From Pontiellaceae bacterium (GTDB lineage Bacteria > Verrucomicrobiota > Kiritimatiellia > Kiritimatiellales > Pontiellaceae): DNA of 27,367 nucleotides. Under the pieces are notes generated by a model that saw only the letters and a list, made by a program, of their open reading frames with translations, had not been told where the DNA came from and made no database searches. Where the stretch lies: assembly GCA_016937035.1 (NCBI GenBank), contig JAFGWS010000092.1, positions 1 through 27,367 on the forward strand. Reading direction: 5' to 3'. The translations under genes and the position numbers were made by a program. Positions 6,493-14,778 of this stretch are shown here, piece after piece (the stretch's first letter is position 1; the number at the start of each line of letters is the position of its first letter).

Positions 6493-6906
6493 TTACTCCT
6501 CTTCTGCTTTGGGCTCCGCACTGCGGATCCCTTGAACCACCACGTTCACAGCAGAAATCGGCTGTCCGGTCATATCCTCAACCGCCCGTTTAACGGCCGC
6601 CTGAAGCTGAAGACATACATCCGGAATGCAAACACCGTATTCGACAACGATCGCCAGATCAATCGAGCGAAAATCTTCCTGTTCCGCTCCGATACGAATG
6701 CCCCGATCTTTTGACTTTTTACCAATAATTCCGGCCAATCCGTCGGCGAACCCTCCCTGAATTTCAGCCACACCAACGACCTTTTTGGCGGCCTCATGGG
6801 CAATTACGGCGAGCACCGAATTTTCGATGCGAATCGTTCCATATTCAGAACCGGTATGTTCTATTTCGTGCAGTTCTGTTACAGCATTTCCTGCTACATC
6901 ATTCAT
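6493..6906 (-). CDS. Asp23/Gls24 family envelope stress protein
   Basis: The product (137 aa) is a full-length Asp23/DUF322 domain protein. It contains GTIRIENSVLAVIAHEAAKKVVGVAEI near residues 22-48, a central basic/acidic turn, DLAIVVEYGVCIPDV near 90, and a C-terminal helix plus VNVVVQGI strand, all in family order. Asp23 proteins are abundant soluble proteins that coat the inner membrane through AmaP, and are linked to cell-wall stress. The ATG follows AAGGAGAT. It sits 18 nt downstream of accC and directly upstream of amaP, so the two putative partners are coupled. Confidence 0.85.
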   Translation of the reverse strand: MNDVAGNAVTELHEIEHTGSEYGTIRIENSVLAVIAHEAAKKVVGVAEIQGGFADGLAGIIGKKSKDRGIRIGAEQEDFRSIDLAIVVEYGVCIPDVCLQLQAAVKRAVEDMTGQPISAVNVVVQGIRSAEPKAEEE

Positions 6907-6924
6907 AACAATATCTCCTTTTTA

Positions 6925-8286
6925 TTAGGGATTAAGAAAAACCTCATGCATAAACTTTTCCAGAAAGGCGGTATTATAGCGACCCTCTCTAAAGCGCGAA
7001 TCCGCGATCAGCGCCTCCCCCAACGGGACCGAAGTGTGCGGCCCGTTAATGGTAAACTCCTCCAACGCACGGCGCATACGAGCAATCGCTTCGTCCCGAT
7101 CTTTACCGTGCGCAATGATCTTCCCGATCATACTGTCATAATAGGGCGAAATGTTGTAGCCCGAATAGACATGCGAATCGATGCGGATCCCCGGCCCCCC
7201 CGGAAAATGAACCGCTTCCACCGGCCCCGGTGACGGCGTAAAGTTGTTGTACGGATTTTCAGCATTCACCCGAAATTCTATCGCGTGACCACGAATCACC
7301 ACATCTTCCTGCTTAAACGAAAGCACTTCTCCGGCCGCCACACGGATTTGCTCCTTCATCAGGTCAATCCCGCACACCTCTTCCGAAACGGTATGCTCCA
7401 CCTGAATCCGTGTGTTCATTTCCATAAAATAGAACTGCTTAGCATTCTCATCATAGAGAAACTCTAACGTGCCGGCACTGTCATAATTTACGGCCTTCGC
7501 CGCTTTCACTGCAGCATCGCCCAGCGCTTTACGCTCTTCGTCGGTCAGTGTAGGACACGGTGCCTCTTCCACCAGCTTCTGATGTCGGCGCTGAATTGAA
7601 CAGTCGCGTTCGCCTAGATGACAGACGTTGCCATGCTTATCGCCGATAATCTGTACCTCTACGTGGCGCGCTGACTCGATATATTTTTCCATGAACAGGT
7701 CGGGATTACCGAAGGAGGCCTCGCCCTCCGCCGATGCAGCCATAAAGCCCTGCACCAGACTCACATCGTTACGCGCCACGCGCATGCCCTTGCCGCCCCC
7801 GCCCGCAACCGCCTTCAGCAGGACCGGATAACCCATCTTACGGGCCATCGCGAGCGCTTCGTCGGAATTTTTCAGAATACCGTCGGAGCCGGGCGTAATC
7901 GGCACACCCGCCGCCTTCATCGTGGCGCGTGCAATCGCCTTATCGCCCATATTCCGAATGCAGTCAGGTTTCGGGCCGATAAAAGCAATATTGCACTTGG
8001 CGCAGACTTCAGCAAAGTGGGCGTTCTCTGCCATAAAGCCGTATCCGGGATGAATTGCATCCACATCGGCAATCTCTGCAGCGCTGATGATATTACTGAT
8101 TTTCAGATAACTTTTATTCGCAGCGGCCGGACCGATGCATATCGCCTCATCCGCCATCTGAACATGAAGCGAATCTGCGTCGGCCTCGGAATAGACGGCC
8201 ACCGACCTTACTCCCAGTTCCTTGCAGGCGCGGATAATGCGCAAAGCGATTTCGCCACGGTTGGCGATCAATATCTTCTCAAACAT
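6925..8286 (-). CDS. accC: Acetyl-CoA carboxylase, biotin carboxylase subunit
   Basis: The product (453 aa) has the length of AccC (about 449). The N-terminal MFEKILIANRGEIALRII is the biotin-carboxylase signature. The ATP-grasp glycine loop is GGGGKGMR near residue 165, and the catalytic region is EMNTRIQVEHTVSE near 290. The enzyme carboxylates biotin carried on AccB using ATP and bicarbonate, the first half of malonyl-CoA formation for fatty-acid synthesis. It follows accB by 11 nt and has an AGGGAG ribosome binding site. The carboxyltransferase genes accA and accD are not in the window. Confidence 0.97.
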   Translation of the reverse strand: MFEKILIANRGEIALRIIRACKELGVRSVAVYSEADADSLHVQMADEAICIGPAAANKSYLKISNIISAAEIADVDAIHPGYGFMAENAHFAEVCAKCNIAFIGPKPDCIRNMGDKAIARATMKAAGVPITPGSDGILKNSDEALAMARKMGYPVLLKAVAGGGGKGMRVARNDVSLVQGFMAASAEGEASFGNPDLFMEKYIESARHVEVQIIGDKHGNVCHLGERDCSIQRRHQKLVEEAPCPTLTDEERKALGDAAVKAAKAVNYDSAGTLEFLYDENAKQFYFMEMNTRIQVEHTVSEEVCGIDLMKEQIRVAAGEVLSFKQEDVVIRGHAIEFRVNAENPYNNFTPSPGPVEAVHFPGGPGIRIDSHVYSGYNISPYYDSMIGKIIAHGKDRDEAIARMRRALEEFTINGPHTSVPLGEALIADSRFREGRYNTAFLEKFMHEVFLNP

Positions 8287-8297
8287 GTACCGCTCCC

Positions 8298-8765
8298 TTA
8301 TTGGGGTTCAACGAGAAAGAGAGGCTGACCGAATTGTACCGGCGACGCATCATCGACAAGCACCTTCTTAATCACGCCGCTCACTTCCGCCTTAATCTCG
8401 TTCATCACCTTCATGGCTTCAACAATACAAACCACCGTTTCATCGCCCACAGCATCGCCCACATTGACAAATGGATCCGCATCGGGAGCAGGTTTGCGAT
8501 AAAACGTGCCCACGATCGGCGAAAGAACTTCAACCAAGCCTTCGTCCGCCGCAGACACTTCCTGCACGGGAACGGTCGCCGAAGCCGCGGCAGGAGAAGG
8601 AGCGGCTACAGGTGTCGGAGCAGCTACAGGCGCAGTATACACAACGGGAGCTTCACTGCTTCCGCGTTTCATTGTCAGTTCAAAATCTACGTCTTTCATC
8701 GAGAACTCTGTGAGTCCATTTGATTTCATCAGTTCTACAATGCGTTTAATCTCTTTGATTTCCAT
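8298..8765 (-). CDS. accB: Biotin carboxyl carrier protein of acetyl-CoA carboxylase
   Basis: The product (155 aa) has an N-terminal helical part (MEIKEIKRIVELM), a Pro/Ala-rich linker at about residues 40-70, and a C-terminal biotinyl domain. The biotin attachment site is EAMKVMNEIK, with the modified Lys at about 119. The VGTFYRKPAPDADPFV segment near 85-100 is the conserved 'thumb' region of AccB. The ATG at 8765 is 9 nt from AGGAG; the GTG two codons upstream lies too close to it. It is the first gene of the accB-accC-asp23-amaP group, so the operon promoter should lie at 8766-8945. Confidence 0.96.
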   Translation of the reverse strand: MEIKEIKRIVELMKSNGLTEFSMKDVDFELTMKRGSSEAPVVYTAPVAAPTPVAAPSPAAASATVPVQEVSAADEGLVEVLSPIVGTFYRKPAPDADPFVNVGDAVGDETVVCIVEAMKVMNEIKAEVSGVIKKVLVDDASPVQFGQPLFLVEPQ

Positions 8766-8945
8766 AGTCACTCTCTCCTAGTTATCCAATGTGCTATATC
8801 CCGGAGACTAAACAATATTTTACGGGCCTTGCCTAGCTCGAATATTGCCCTTCGCAACCGCTCAGCGATCCGCTGCCGTGACAGCGTGCCGACTTGAGTG
8901 CAGAAAATGCTGGAAATGAAATGGATTGAGTGCCGTTACTCCAAC
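8766..8945. promoter_or_regulatory. Probable 5' region of the accB operon
   Basis: This stretch separates the fliN terminator from accB and must hold the accBC promoter. I see AT-rich candidate -10 elements (TAAAAT and TATAGC on the minus strand, about 8800-8825) but no well-spaced -35, so the exact promoter is not assigned. No coding frame is credible here. Confidence 0.35.
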
Positions 8946-8986
8946 AAAAAAACGGCTCTGCATGCAGATTTCCGCATTCAGAACCG
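8946..8986 (-). terminator. Intrinsic terminator of the flagellar operon
   Basis: On the minus strand, CGGTTCTGAATGC pairs with GCATGCAGAGCCG (13 positions, one G-U wobble and one mismatch) around a short loop, followed at once by seven T. It lies 30 nt downstream of the fliN stop codon and marks the end of the long flagellar transcript. Confidence 0.9.
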
Positions 8987-9015
8987 CTGATGACGGCGTA
9001 AGCACGATGGAAAAA

Positions 9016-9462
9016 TTACCAAGAGGCGAGCAGTTCCTTTTCTCCGACCAACTCGCTGATACGGATACCGAACGTTTCATCCACCACAACGACATCGCCT
9101 CGTCCGATCAGTTTACCGTTTACAATCAGATCGGCGGGTTCGCCTACAAGACGATCCAACTGCACAACCGAACCGACCCCCAGTCTCAAAAACTCTTTAA
9201 TCGGGAGGCTGGTGTTTCCAATCTCGACATGCACATCAACCGGCACGTCCAAAATCATATTTAAATTAATCTCTTCTGACACGTCTTTGACTCCCTCAGT
9301 GGGTTCACTTACAGGAGCGGGCGAAGCCTTGCTGACACTCACCTGAGGGGGGGCAGCAGGTTTCGGAACCTCTTCGAAAGCCGTTTCCGACCGCGACACT
9401 TTTTCCTGAAGAATTTCATTTTCCGATACATTCTGCGGTTCGTTTTCGTTCATTTCACTCAT
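9016..9462 (-). CDS. fliN: Flagellar motor switch protein FliN
   Basis: The product (148 aa) has an acidic, Pro-rich N-terminal extension of about 65 residues and then the SpoA/FliN domain: MILDVPVDVHVEIGNTSLPIKEFLRLGVGSVVQLD, followed by EPADLIVNGKLIGRGDVVVVDETFGIRISE. FliN forms the lower ring of the cytoplasmic C-ring with FliM and helps dock export cargo through FliH. The start ATG at 9462 is 7 nt from AGGAG; an ATG two codons upstream is too close. It is the last gene of the operon; 30 nt downstream the transcript terminates. The usual next genes (fliO/P/Q/R) are absent. Confidence 0.95.
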   Translation of the reverse strand: MSEMNENEPQNVSENEILQEKVSRSETAFEEVPKPAAPPQVSVSKASPAPVSEPTEGVKDVSEEINLNMILDVPVDVHVEIGNTSLPIKEFLRLGVGSVVQLDRLVGEPADLIVNGKLIGRGDVVVVDETFGIRISELVGEKELLASW

Positions 9463-9487
9463 CGCCATACTCCTGAATCTCTATTGG

Positions 9488-10462
9488 TTATGACCTTCGG
9501 CTGCAGACCTGAAGAGCAAGATTTTCACCCTTACGCCCCAACCTGGCTTTAAAAATTACACGATCTCCAAGGAACAGATCGATCGGATCATAAATCGACC
9601 GATCCAAGCATAACACATCGCCTCTCGCCAACGTTGCAAGCTGACTGGCTCGGATTGAACTGCTGCCCAACTCCGCTCGGAGACTGAAAGGCACACTCTT
9701 GAGCGCAGCCATAATACGCTCGCCGCCGTGCTCATGATCTCCCTCCTCATCGTTCCCTCCGCTCATTTTCAGACTCATGCCTTCCAGCAGATCCTGAAGC
9801 TGTTCCAGCGGATAACAGAGCGTCATCTGCCCTTTTGAGGAGCTCGACTGCATAAGAAAAGTCAGACTGACGACCGGGCTGTCGTCGGGCATGACCTGCA
9901 CAAAACGAGGATCGACCTCAATGCTGCGGAGACCGAAATCAATGGGGGCCGACATTTTCCATGAATCATTGAGCAACGGGAGCAGCCCTTCAAGCCAGTT
10001 TCCGGCAATCGCCTGCTCAATGGAGGTGAGCGGGCGCTTCGTATCCTCGCTGCTCTTTTCCCCGAGAATCCTCGAAACCAATGAGCGGGCGACGGGCAGA
10101 TCGATCTCGAGCAGGACATCCTGATCAAATCGACTGGAGAGCTGGGCCATAAAGCAGGGATTTCCCAGCGAGCCCATAAAATTGCTGTACGACACCGTCT
10201 CCACCGAGAGCAGGCTCAGTTCAAAGAACAGATTCAGTCCGTTTGAGCGCTCTTCGGAAAGACGTTTGGCAAAAAATTCATGGACCACTTTTAACGCACG
10301 CAGTTGAGCCGCACTCAGACGACCGGGCTGACGGAAGTTATACGACTCAACCTTAACTTTGGCAGAGCGTTCGCGGGCAACTTCCTGAGAGACGACCGGA
10401 ACGGCGATTTCGGAGAGGGCCGCCAACTCGTCCGTTGATAAATTGGTTTCGCTGGGAGTCAT
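9488..10462 (-). CDS. fliM: Flagellar motor switch protein FliM
   Basis: The product (324 aa) begins with LSTDELAALSEIA at residues 8-20, a degenerate form of the LSQxEIDALL motif that binds phospho-CheY. YNFRQPGRLSAAQLRAL near residue 40 is the FliM core entry, the middle domain contains FMGSLGNPCFMAQL, and the C-terminal about 75 residues form the SpoA domain that pairs with FliN. It builds the C-ring and controls rotation direction. The gene has no visible ribosome binding site and starts 4 nt after the fliL stop, so translation is probably coupled to fliL. fliN follows. Confidence 0.95.
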   Translation of the reverse strand: MTPSETNLSTDELAALSEIAVPVVSQEVARERSAKVKVESYNFRQPGRLSAAQLRALKVVHEFFAKRLSEERSNGLNLFFELSLLSVETVSYSNFMGSLGNPCFMAQLSSRFDQDVLLEIDLPVARSLVSRILGEKSSEDTKRPLTSIEQAIAGNWLEGLLPLLNDSWKMSAPIDFGLRSIEVDPRFVQVMPDDSPVVSLTFLMQSSSSKGQMTLCYPLEQLQDLLEGMSLKMSGGNDEEGDHEHGGERIMAALKSVPFSLRAELGSSSIRASQLATLARGDVLCLDRSIYDPIDLFLGDRVIFKARLGRKGENLALQVCSRRS

Positions 10463-10466
10463 GGAT

Positions 10467-10952
10467 TTACTGTATCAAAAAGTCGGAAAAATAAACATCA
10501 ACCACGGCACCGGACATCCAGTCGCGAATCATCTCATTGACTTTATTCTGGATTTCGCTCTTCAGCTGCTTCCGTCCGTTCAGGCCATCCAGTTGATCGA
10601 TGGTCATCTGCGAGGCGGCTTCTGAGATCAAATCGCGGATAATCGGTCGTTCATTATCAATCAGCGGTTTGAGTTCCTCTTCACTGAGCTTTAATACGGC
10701 GGTCAGCTTCAGAACACGCGTTGCCTTAGTTTCTGCAACATTTACGTAAAGATCCTTAAACTCCAAAACAATAGATGCATCGGGCTTACTTTTCTTTGGA
10801 TCCGCTTCCTTTTTACTTCCCAGCACTATTCCAGCGGCAACGCCCACGGCAATGAGTACGATTCCGATGATGATTATGATAATCATCCCCTTGCCTTTTT
10901 TCGCGGGCACTGCACCTGCATCAACTATATTTTTCGTTTGATTATCCGCCAT
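10467..10952 (-). CDS. fliL: Flagellar basal-body protein FliL
   Basis: The product (161 aa) has a short basic cytoplasmic tail (PAKKGKGM), one transmembrane helix at about residues 24-45, and a periplasmic domain with the FliL pattern: LEFKDLYVNVAETKATRVLKLTAVLKL, then IRDLISEAASQMTIDQLDG, ending KVNEMIRDWMSGAVVDVYFSDFLIQ. FliL surrounds and stabilises the MotA/MotB stator. It lies between the second motB-like gene and fliM, in keeping with a stator role. A GAGG site 8 nt upstream supports the start. Confidence 0.95.
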   Translation of the reverse strand: MADNQTKNIVDAGAVPAKKGKGMIIIIIIGIVLIAVGVAAGIVLGSKKEADPKKSKPDASIVLEFKDLYVNVAETKATRVLKLTAVLKLSEEELKPLIDNERPIIRDLISEAASQMTIDQLDGLNGRKQLKSEIQNKVNEMIRDWMSGAVVDVYFSDFLIQ

Positions 10953-10997
10953 ATCGCATTCCTCGGCTTATTTTGTCACATGATTCTATTGCCACGT

Positions 10998-11711
10998 TTA
11001 CTGTCCGATTGAAATCAGTACACATTCACTAACAGGTTCCATGCCATAGCGGGCGACAACCCTTTTGTCGGAATATCCTACAGCAGACACTCGGTCCGAC
11101 GACATCGCGGCCGCATCGATAAGGAAACGAGCCACCACCGCCGCTCTCAGCATGCCTCTGCGCTGATACGCTTCATCATCCGCAGCCGCCTCATCGGAAG
11201 AACACAGTGCCATCACCTCGATATTATATTCTCGTAAATCTATAAATATTCCAGCCAGTCTCTCAAGAAACCTTATAGAATCCTTTTCAAGACGGTCATT
11301 TTCATAAAACGAAACCGGCACCTTGAGGATCACTCTCATTCCATCTTCCGATTCCAGCAGCACCGTATTTGAAATATCGCCCAACCCTTGTTTTTTGAGC
11401 AGACCGCGAATATATCCGTCAATGCCCGACGCTCGACTTGAGGTGCTCTGTCGAATGCGGAATGACTTCGAAGAGCCCTCATTCCGCCCAAAAATCACAT
11501 TCTTTGCAAAGTTGAGCAATCCGGCACCCCCGTTGGTTCCAAAGGCATCCCGCACCTCCCCCACGCCTTCTGTTCCAGGCCCCATTTGGGTATTACCGAA
11601 ACTCAGCAGCATCACAAAGAAACCCAGCATAATACACCAGAGCGACGAATACTGGACAAAGTAGGCCGGAGCGAGATTTTCCTTCGGTTTTTTGACCTCT
11701 TTTTTACCCAT
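10998..11711 (-). CDS. Second MotB-like protein lacking the channel Asp
   Basis: The product (237 aa) has a basic N-terminus and one transmembrane helix at about residues 18-38. Aligned on the shared FFVML, its helix has Ser23 where the neighbouring MotB has the proton-binding Asp22. The periplasmic part keeps an OmpA/MotB-like C-terminal domain: a V-x-ALCSSDEAA segment near 175, RRGMLRAAVVARFLI near 195, and DRVSAVGYSDKRVVARYG near 215. The ATG overlaps the stop of the preceding motB by 8 nt and is served by GGAGG, so the two are translated in coupled fashion. I infer a partner of MotB in a heterodimeric stator or a structural paralog; it is unlikely to conduct ions alone. An upstream in-frame start at 11768 is rejected. 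Confidence 0.8.
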   Translation of the reverse strand: MGKKEVKKPKENLAPAYFVQYSSLWCIMLGFFVMLLSFGNTQMGPGTEGVGEVRDAFGTNGGAGLLNFAKNVIFGRNEGSSKSFRIRQSTSSRASGIDGYIRGLLKKQGLGDISNTVLLESEDGMRVILKVPVSFYENDRLEKDSIRFLERLAGIFIDLREYNIEVMALCSSDEAAADDEAYQRRGMLRAAVVARFLIDAAAMSSDRVSAVGYSDKRVVARYGMEPVSECVLISIGQ

Positions 11712-12501
11712 TGCTCGCCTCCCCGCCTTCTCCGTTCCACTCTTGGTGGAGAATCTTCTCGGGCACACGCTTGATCAGAGAGTCTGCGTCTCCGATAAAA
11801 CGAATCTGAACATATCCATAATACGAAGTATTTTCCGGCATTCGTTCCGAGACCTGTACCGCTGTACTGACCAGTCCCGGATCGCGACCGGCCAACGTCG
11901 TTATATGCTTTTTCACGACCAGAGCCTGCTCAATACCGAGCCCCCATGCCGTAGAATATCCATCGATTAAAACCGTAGCACGGGGCGGAATCACCACGGT
12001 GATGCGAACTTCATTATCAACGGTCCGCATCAAAGCGGCCGCCAACTGCCAAACTTCGCCCGTTGTAGAGGCCAGATTGGCGGTTCCATATTCAAATGCA
12101 GACTGCTGATTAATCACTAACGACATCCCGTTTTCCAACATCCGAATGTAGTAGTCCGAAGAGTTATACTGGAGAGAATCATCGGTCGCCTGCGGCTCCA
12201 TCACATCACCGCCCTGTCCAGCTTTATTGGAATCCGAATCTGCACTCAGCCCGGCGGGAGCAGGGAGCGCCTCATCTCCTGCAGCATAATCGACTTGATT
12301 CACGGCCTGAGCCAACGGCATAGGGATCGCACTCAGCCCACCTTTCATTGCACCGAAAACTTCCTGAAGCGAGTCTTCATTAAAGTCGGCAAAGGAGACC
12401 AACATCACGAAAAAAGTGACCAACAACGACATCGCGTCGCCAAAGGTCACCACCCATAGGGGGCATCCGGACTCCTCCGGCTCTTTTTTTTCTCGCGCCA
12501 T
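11704..12501 (-). CDS. motB: Flagellar stator protein MotB (with channel Asp)
   Basis: The product (265 aa) has the transmembrane pattern PLWVVTFGDAMSLLVTFFVML at residues 14-34 with Asp22, the MotB proton/sodium-binding residue. A variable linker of about 70 residues follows. The C-terminal part aligns poorly to the OmpA-like peptidoglycan-binding domain: there is no clear GHTD, and its place is taken by VLIDGYSTAWGLGIEQALVVKKHI. MotB together with MotA forms the stator that couples ion flow to rotation. It starts 9 nt after the motA stop. It overlaps the second MotB-like gene by 8 nt. The ribosome binding site is weak (GAGAT). Confidence 0.9.
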   Translation of the reverse strand: MAREKKEPEESGCPLWVVTFGDAMSLLVTFFVMLVSFADFNEDSLQEVFGAMKGGLSAIPMPLAQAVNQVDYAAGDEALPAPAGLSADSDSNKAGQGGDVMEPQATDDSLQYNSSDYYIRMLENGMSLVINQQSAFEYGTANLASTTGEVWQLAAALMRTVDNEVRITVVIPPRATVLIDGYSTAWGLGIEQALVVKKHITTLAGRDPGLVSTAVQVSERMPENTSYYGYVQIRFIGDADSLIKRVPEKILHQEWNGEGGEASNG

Positions 12502-12510
12502 GGATTATCT

Positions 12511-13275
12511 CTATCGTTTCATGGTCTTGTCTCGGATGGTCGGCGGGATAAAAGCACGCAGTTTCTCTTCAACAATGCGCGGACTGTGCCCCTCCAGGAT
12601 GGCTACAATTCCTTCTACAATCATCGTTTTCAGGGCCACCTCTTCCTGCGTGCGCTGCTCCAGCTTCCCGGCCGTCGGCAGAGCCACCAGATTGGCCACC
12701 AGCGCGCCGTACAATGTGGTCAACAAGGCCACGGCCATACCGCTGCCGAGGGCGGACGGGTCAGACATATTCTGAAGCATGGCCACCAGCCCGACCAGCG
12801 TTCCGATCATTCCGAACGCCGGCGCATAGTTACCCAGGGCCTTAAATATGCCTTGGCCGACAATATGCCGCTCCTGCATCGCAGCCAGATCGTCTTCCAG
12901 TACGGAACGCAGCACCTCCATGGTATTGCCGTCCACCGCCATCTGGAGTCCTTTCTGCATGAACGGGTCCTCGATTTTCTCGATGTCGTTTTCGAGTGCC
13001 AGCAGTCCGTCACGACGGGCGCGTACGGCATAATCGGTCAGTTCGCTGTAGACCTTGATATAGTCCTGCTCCTTGATGAACAGGGCCTTTCTGGCCACCC
13101 GCATGACGGCCATGACCTGCGGCAGCGGATAGTGCATCAGGGTTGCGGCAATCGCACCACCCACGGTAATCAGAACGGAAGGAATATTCAGAAAACCACC
13201 GCCGCCACCCATGGCGATCGCCACGAAGACCAGCAACCATCCTAATACCGCACCGGTTATGCTTCCAATATCCAT
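12511..13275 (-). CDS. motA: Flagellar stator protein MotA
   Basis: The product (254 aa) is of MotA/PomA size with four hydrophobic segments at about residues 7-25, 30-48, 145-167 and 178-200. The large cytoplasmic loop carries the rotor-interaction charges (for example RARRDGLLALENDIEKIEDPFM). The conserved motif APAFGMIGTLVGLVAML and the prolines in DPSALGSGMAVALLTTLYG and NLVALPTAGKLE are present. The stator pumps ions with MotB. The start is supported by GAGG, which overlaps the end of flbD; the flbD stop lies 3 nt upstream. Confidence 0.97.
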   Translation of the reverse strand: MDIGSITGAVLGWLLVFVAIAMGGGGGFLNIPSVLITVGGAIAATLMHYPLPQVMAVMRVARKALFIKEQDYIKVYSELTDYAVRARRDGLLALENDIEKIEDPFMQKGLQMAVDGNTMEVLRSVLEDDLAAMQERHIVGQGIFKALGNYAPAFGMIGTLVGLVAMLQNMSDPSALGSGMAVALLTTLYGALVANLVALPTAGKLEQRTQEEVALKTMIVEGIVAILEGHSPRIVEEKLRAFIPPTIRDKTMKR

Positions 13276-13278
13276 GAT

Positions 13279-13482
13279 TTACCTCGCCAACTTCTGCGCC
13301 GCCGCACGATAGGCCGCGCGATATTCAATCACGCGTTCAAGAATTTCGTCGAGCGAATCGCGGACATAATACCGATGTCCGTTCAACAGCAGGATCTGCG
13401 TGTCCGGATTCTGCTCAACCTTCTCAATCTGTTCGGGATTGAGCAGATATTCCACTCCATGCAAGTCGGTTACTTTAATCAT
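13279..13482 (-). CDS. flbD: FlbD/SwrD family flagellar protein
   Basis: The product (67 aa) matches the short FlbD family: MIKVTDLHGVEYLLNPEQIEKVEQNPDTQILLLNGHRYYVRDSLDEI, with the typical IKVTxLxGxxxxLNxxxIExVExxPDTxIxLxxGxxxxV pattern. The Bacillus homologue SwrD increases motor torque through an unknown mechanism linked to stators. Its position between flgE and motA is the same as in many flagellar operons. GGAG lies 6 nt before the ATG. Confidence 0.92.
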   Translation of the reverse strand: MIKVTDLHGVEYLLNPEQIEKVEQNPDTQILLLNGHRYYVRDSLDEILERVIEYRAAYRAAAQKLAR

Positions 13483-13500
13483 TACCTACTCCACTGCGCG

Positions 13501-14307
13501 CTAGCGCTTCAGGTTCAGCAGCTCCTGGAGCATGGAATCCGAAGTGGTCACGGTCCGGGAGTTGGCTTGAAAGCCGCGTTCCGCCACAATCATTTCGGTA
13601 AACTCAGAAGCCAGATCCACGTTTGAATTTTCCAGATAACCCTGAACGAGCGAATAATCGGTCGAGGTAAAAATCGGCTCTCCCGATGCCGGGGTCTCGA
13701 TATATTGATTTCCACCAACCTTGCTCAGTCCGGCTTCTCCAGGAAACGTTGCAATATCGATGGTATAAACATTTTCAACCAGACTGCCGGTTCCATCGAT
13801 GTAGGATATATGTCCGTCACCCGAAACCATCAGGTCCTGAATGTCGGGCGGAAGCGCGATCAACTCCGAGGCACTTCCTTTGTTCTCACCGGTCGTTCCA
13901 TAAAGATATTTTCGATCAGTTCCCATCAGGCGAAGAGTGTCTGAATCCGAATCATAGCTCAGTTCAAAATTACCGGCACGGGTATAGGTGGTCTGCAGCC
14001 CTTCATCATCCTTGAGCACAAAAAAGCCGCCGCCCGAAATGGCAATGTTACTGGCCACGCCGGTTTCCTGCATCGAACCCATATTAAAATCGGTCGAAAG
14101 CTTGCCCACCGAAACACCGATCCCGACCTGTTTTCCGGGGGTTCCTTCACTGGGTTTAGAGAGTGATTGATAAAAAGCATCCTGAAATGCCACATTATCC
14201 TGTTTGTAGCCAACGGTATTCACATTGGCGATGTCGTTGCCGATCACATCCAGATAGGTCTGGTGAGAACGCAACCCGGTTACTCCACTCCACATACTGC
14301 TGAGCAT
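13501..14307 (-). CDS. flgE: Short flagellar hook protein (FlgE-like)
   Basis: The product (268 aa) starts MLSSMWSGVTGLRSHQTYLDVIGNDIANVNTVGYK, the FlgE/FlgG N-terminal signature, and ends with SNVDLASEFTEMIVAERGFQANSRTVTTSDSMLQELLNLKR, the matching C-terminal helix. It is FlgG-sized, shorter than usual FlgE (about 400 aa), so the outer D2-type domain inserted in the middle must be small or missing. The gene order fliK-flgD-flgE-flbD supports the hook identity. An upstream in-frame ATG at 14343 lies inside flgD; the chosen ATG follows AAGGAGAT. FlgG or FlgF is the alternative. Confidence 0.85.
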   Translation of the reverse strand: MLSSMWSGVTGLRSHQTYLDVIGNDIANVNTVGYKQDNVAFQDAFYQSLSKPSEGTPGKQVGIGVSVGKLSTDFNMGSMQETGVASNIAISGGGFFVLKDDEGLQTTYTRAGNFELSYDSDSDTLRLMGTDRKYLYGTTGENKGSASELIALPPDIQDLMVSGDGHISYIDGTGSLVENVYTIDIATFPGEAGLSKVGGNQYIETPASGEPIFTSTDYSLVQGYLENSNVDLASEFTEMIVAERGFQANSRTVTTSDSMLQELLNLKR

Positions 14308-14323
14308 AGGATCTCCTTCCCGG

Positions 14324-14767
14324 CTAATTTGCCGTTTCTTCAACTATTTCCGTTATGGTTGTATCTGCCCGCAGACTCGTCACATCTCCGGAAGAATAGG
14401 CCTGTCCATCGACCACAAACTGGGTCTTTCCGTCAAGCCACTGTACTTTTTCGAGCGTTCCGTTCACAATCGATCCGTCAGTAAGCTCAAGCTCAACCAA
14501 CGATCCGGAATTCATCAACGAAACCGCTGCCGTAGTGCTCTGCTGCATACTTTCAAACCGATTGTTCAGATTTTGCATCTGCTCCAGCGCACTGAACTGC
14601 GCCAACTGGGCGGTCATCTGAGAATTATCCATCGGCTTGGTCGGATCCTGATTTTTCATCTGCGCGACCAGCATCTTCATAAACTCGTCTTTACCAAGGA
14701 TTCCGCCCGCCTGCCCGGTCAACTTCGAGATGTCGTCTCTGCTGCTGGATATACTCTGAACTTCCAT
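14324..14767 (-). CDS. flgD: Hook-capping/scaffold protein FlgD (short)
   Basis: The product (147 aa) contains GKDEFMKMLVAQMKNQDPTKPMDNSQMTAQLAQFSALEQMQNL near residues 30-70, the FlgD N-terminal signature, followed by a beta-rich C-terminal part of about 60 residues. It is much shorter than the enteric FlgD (about 230 aa), so it lacks most of the tudor/Fn3-like domain. FlgD caps the growing hook. The ATG at 14767 has GGAG 6 nt upstream; the earlier in-frame GTG at 14791 overlaps the end of fliK and is unlikely. It lies between fliK and flgE. Confidence 0.93.
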   Translation of the reverse strand: MEVQSISSSRDDISKLTGQAGGILGKDEFMKMLVAQMKNQDPTKPMDNSQMTAQLAQFSALEQMQNLNNRFESMQQSTTAAVSLMNSGSLVELELTDGSIVNGTLEKVQWLDGKTQFVVDGQAYSSGDVTSLRADTTITEIVEETAN

Positions 14768-14778
14768 TTTGTTCTCCT

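Noticed and set aside
8862..9095. 77-aa minus-strand frame between accB and fliN
   Set aside because: It overlaps the fliN end and the terminator and has no ribosome binding site.
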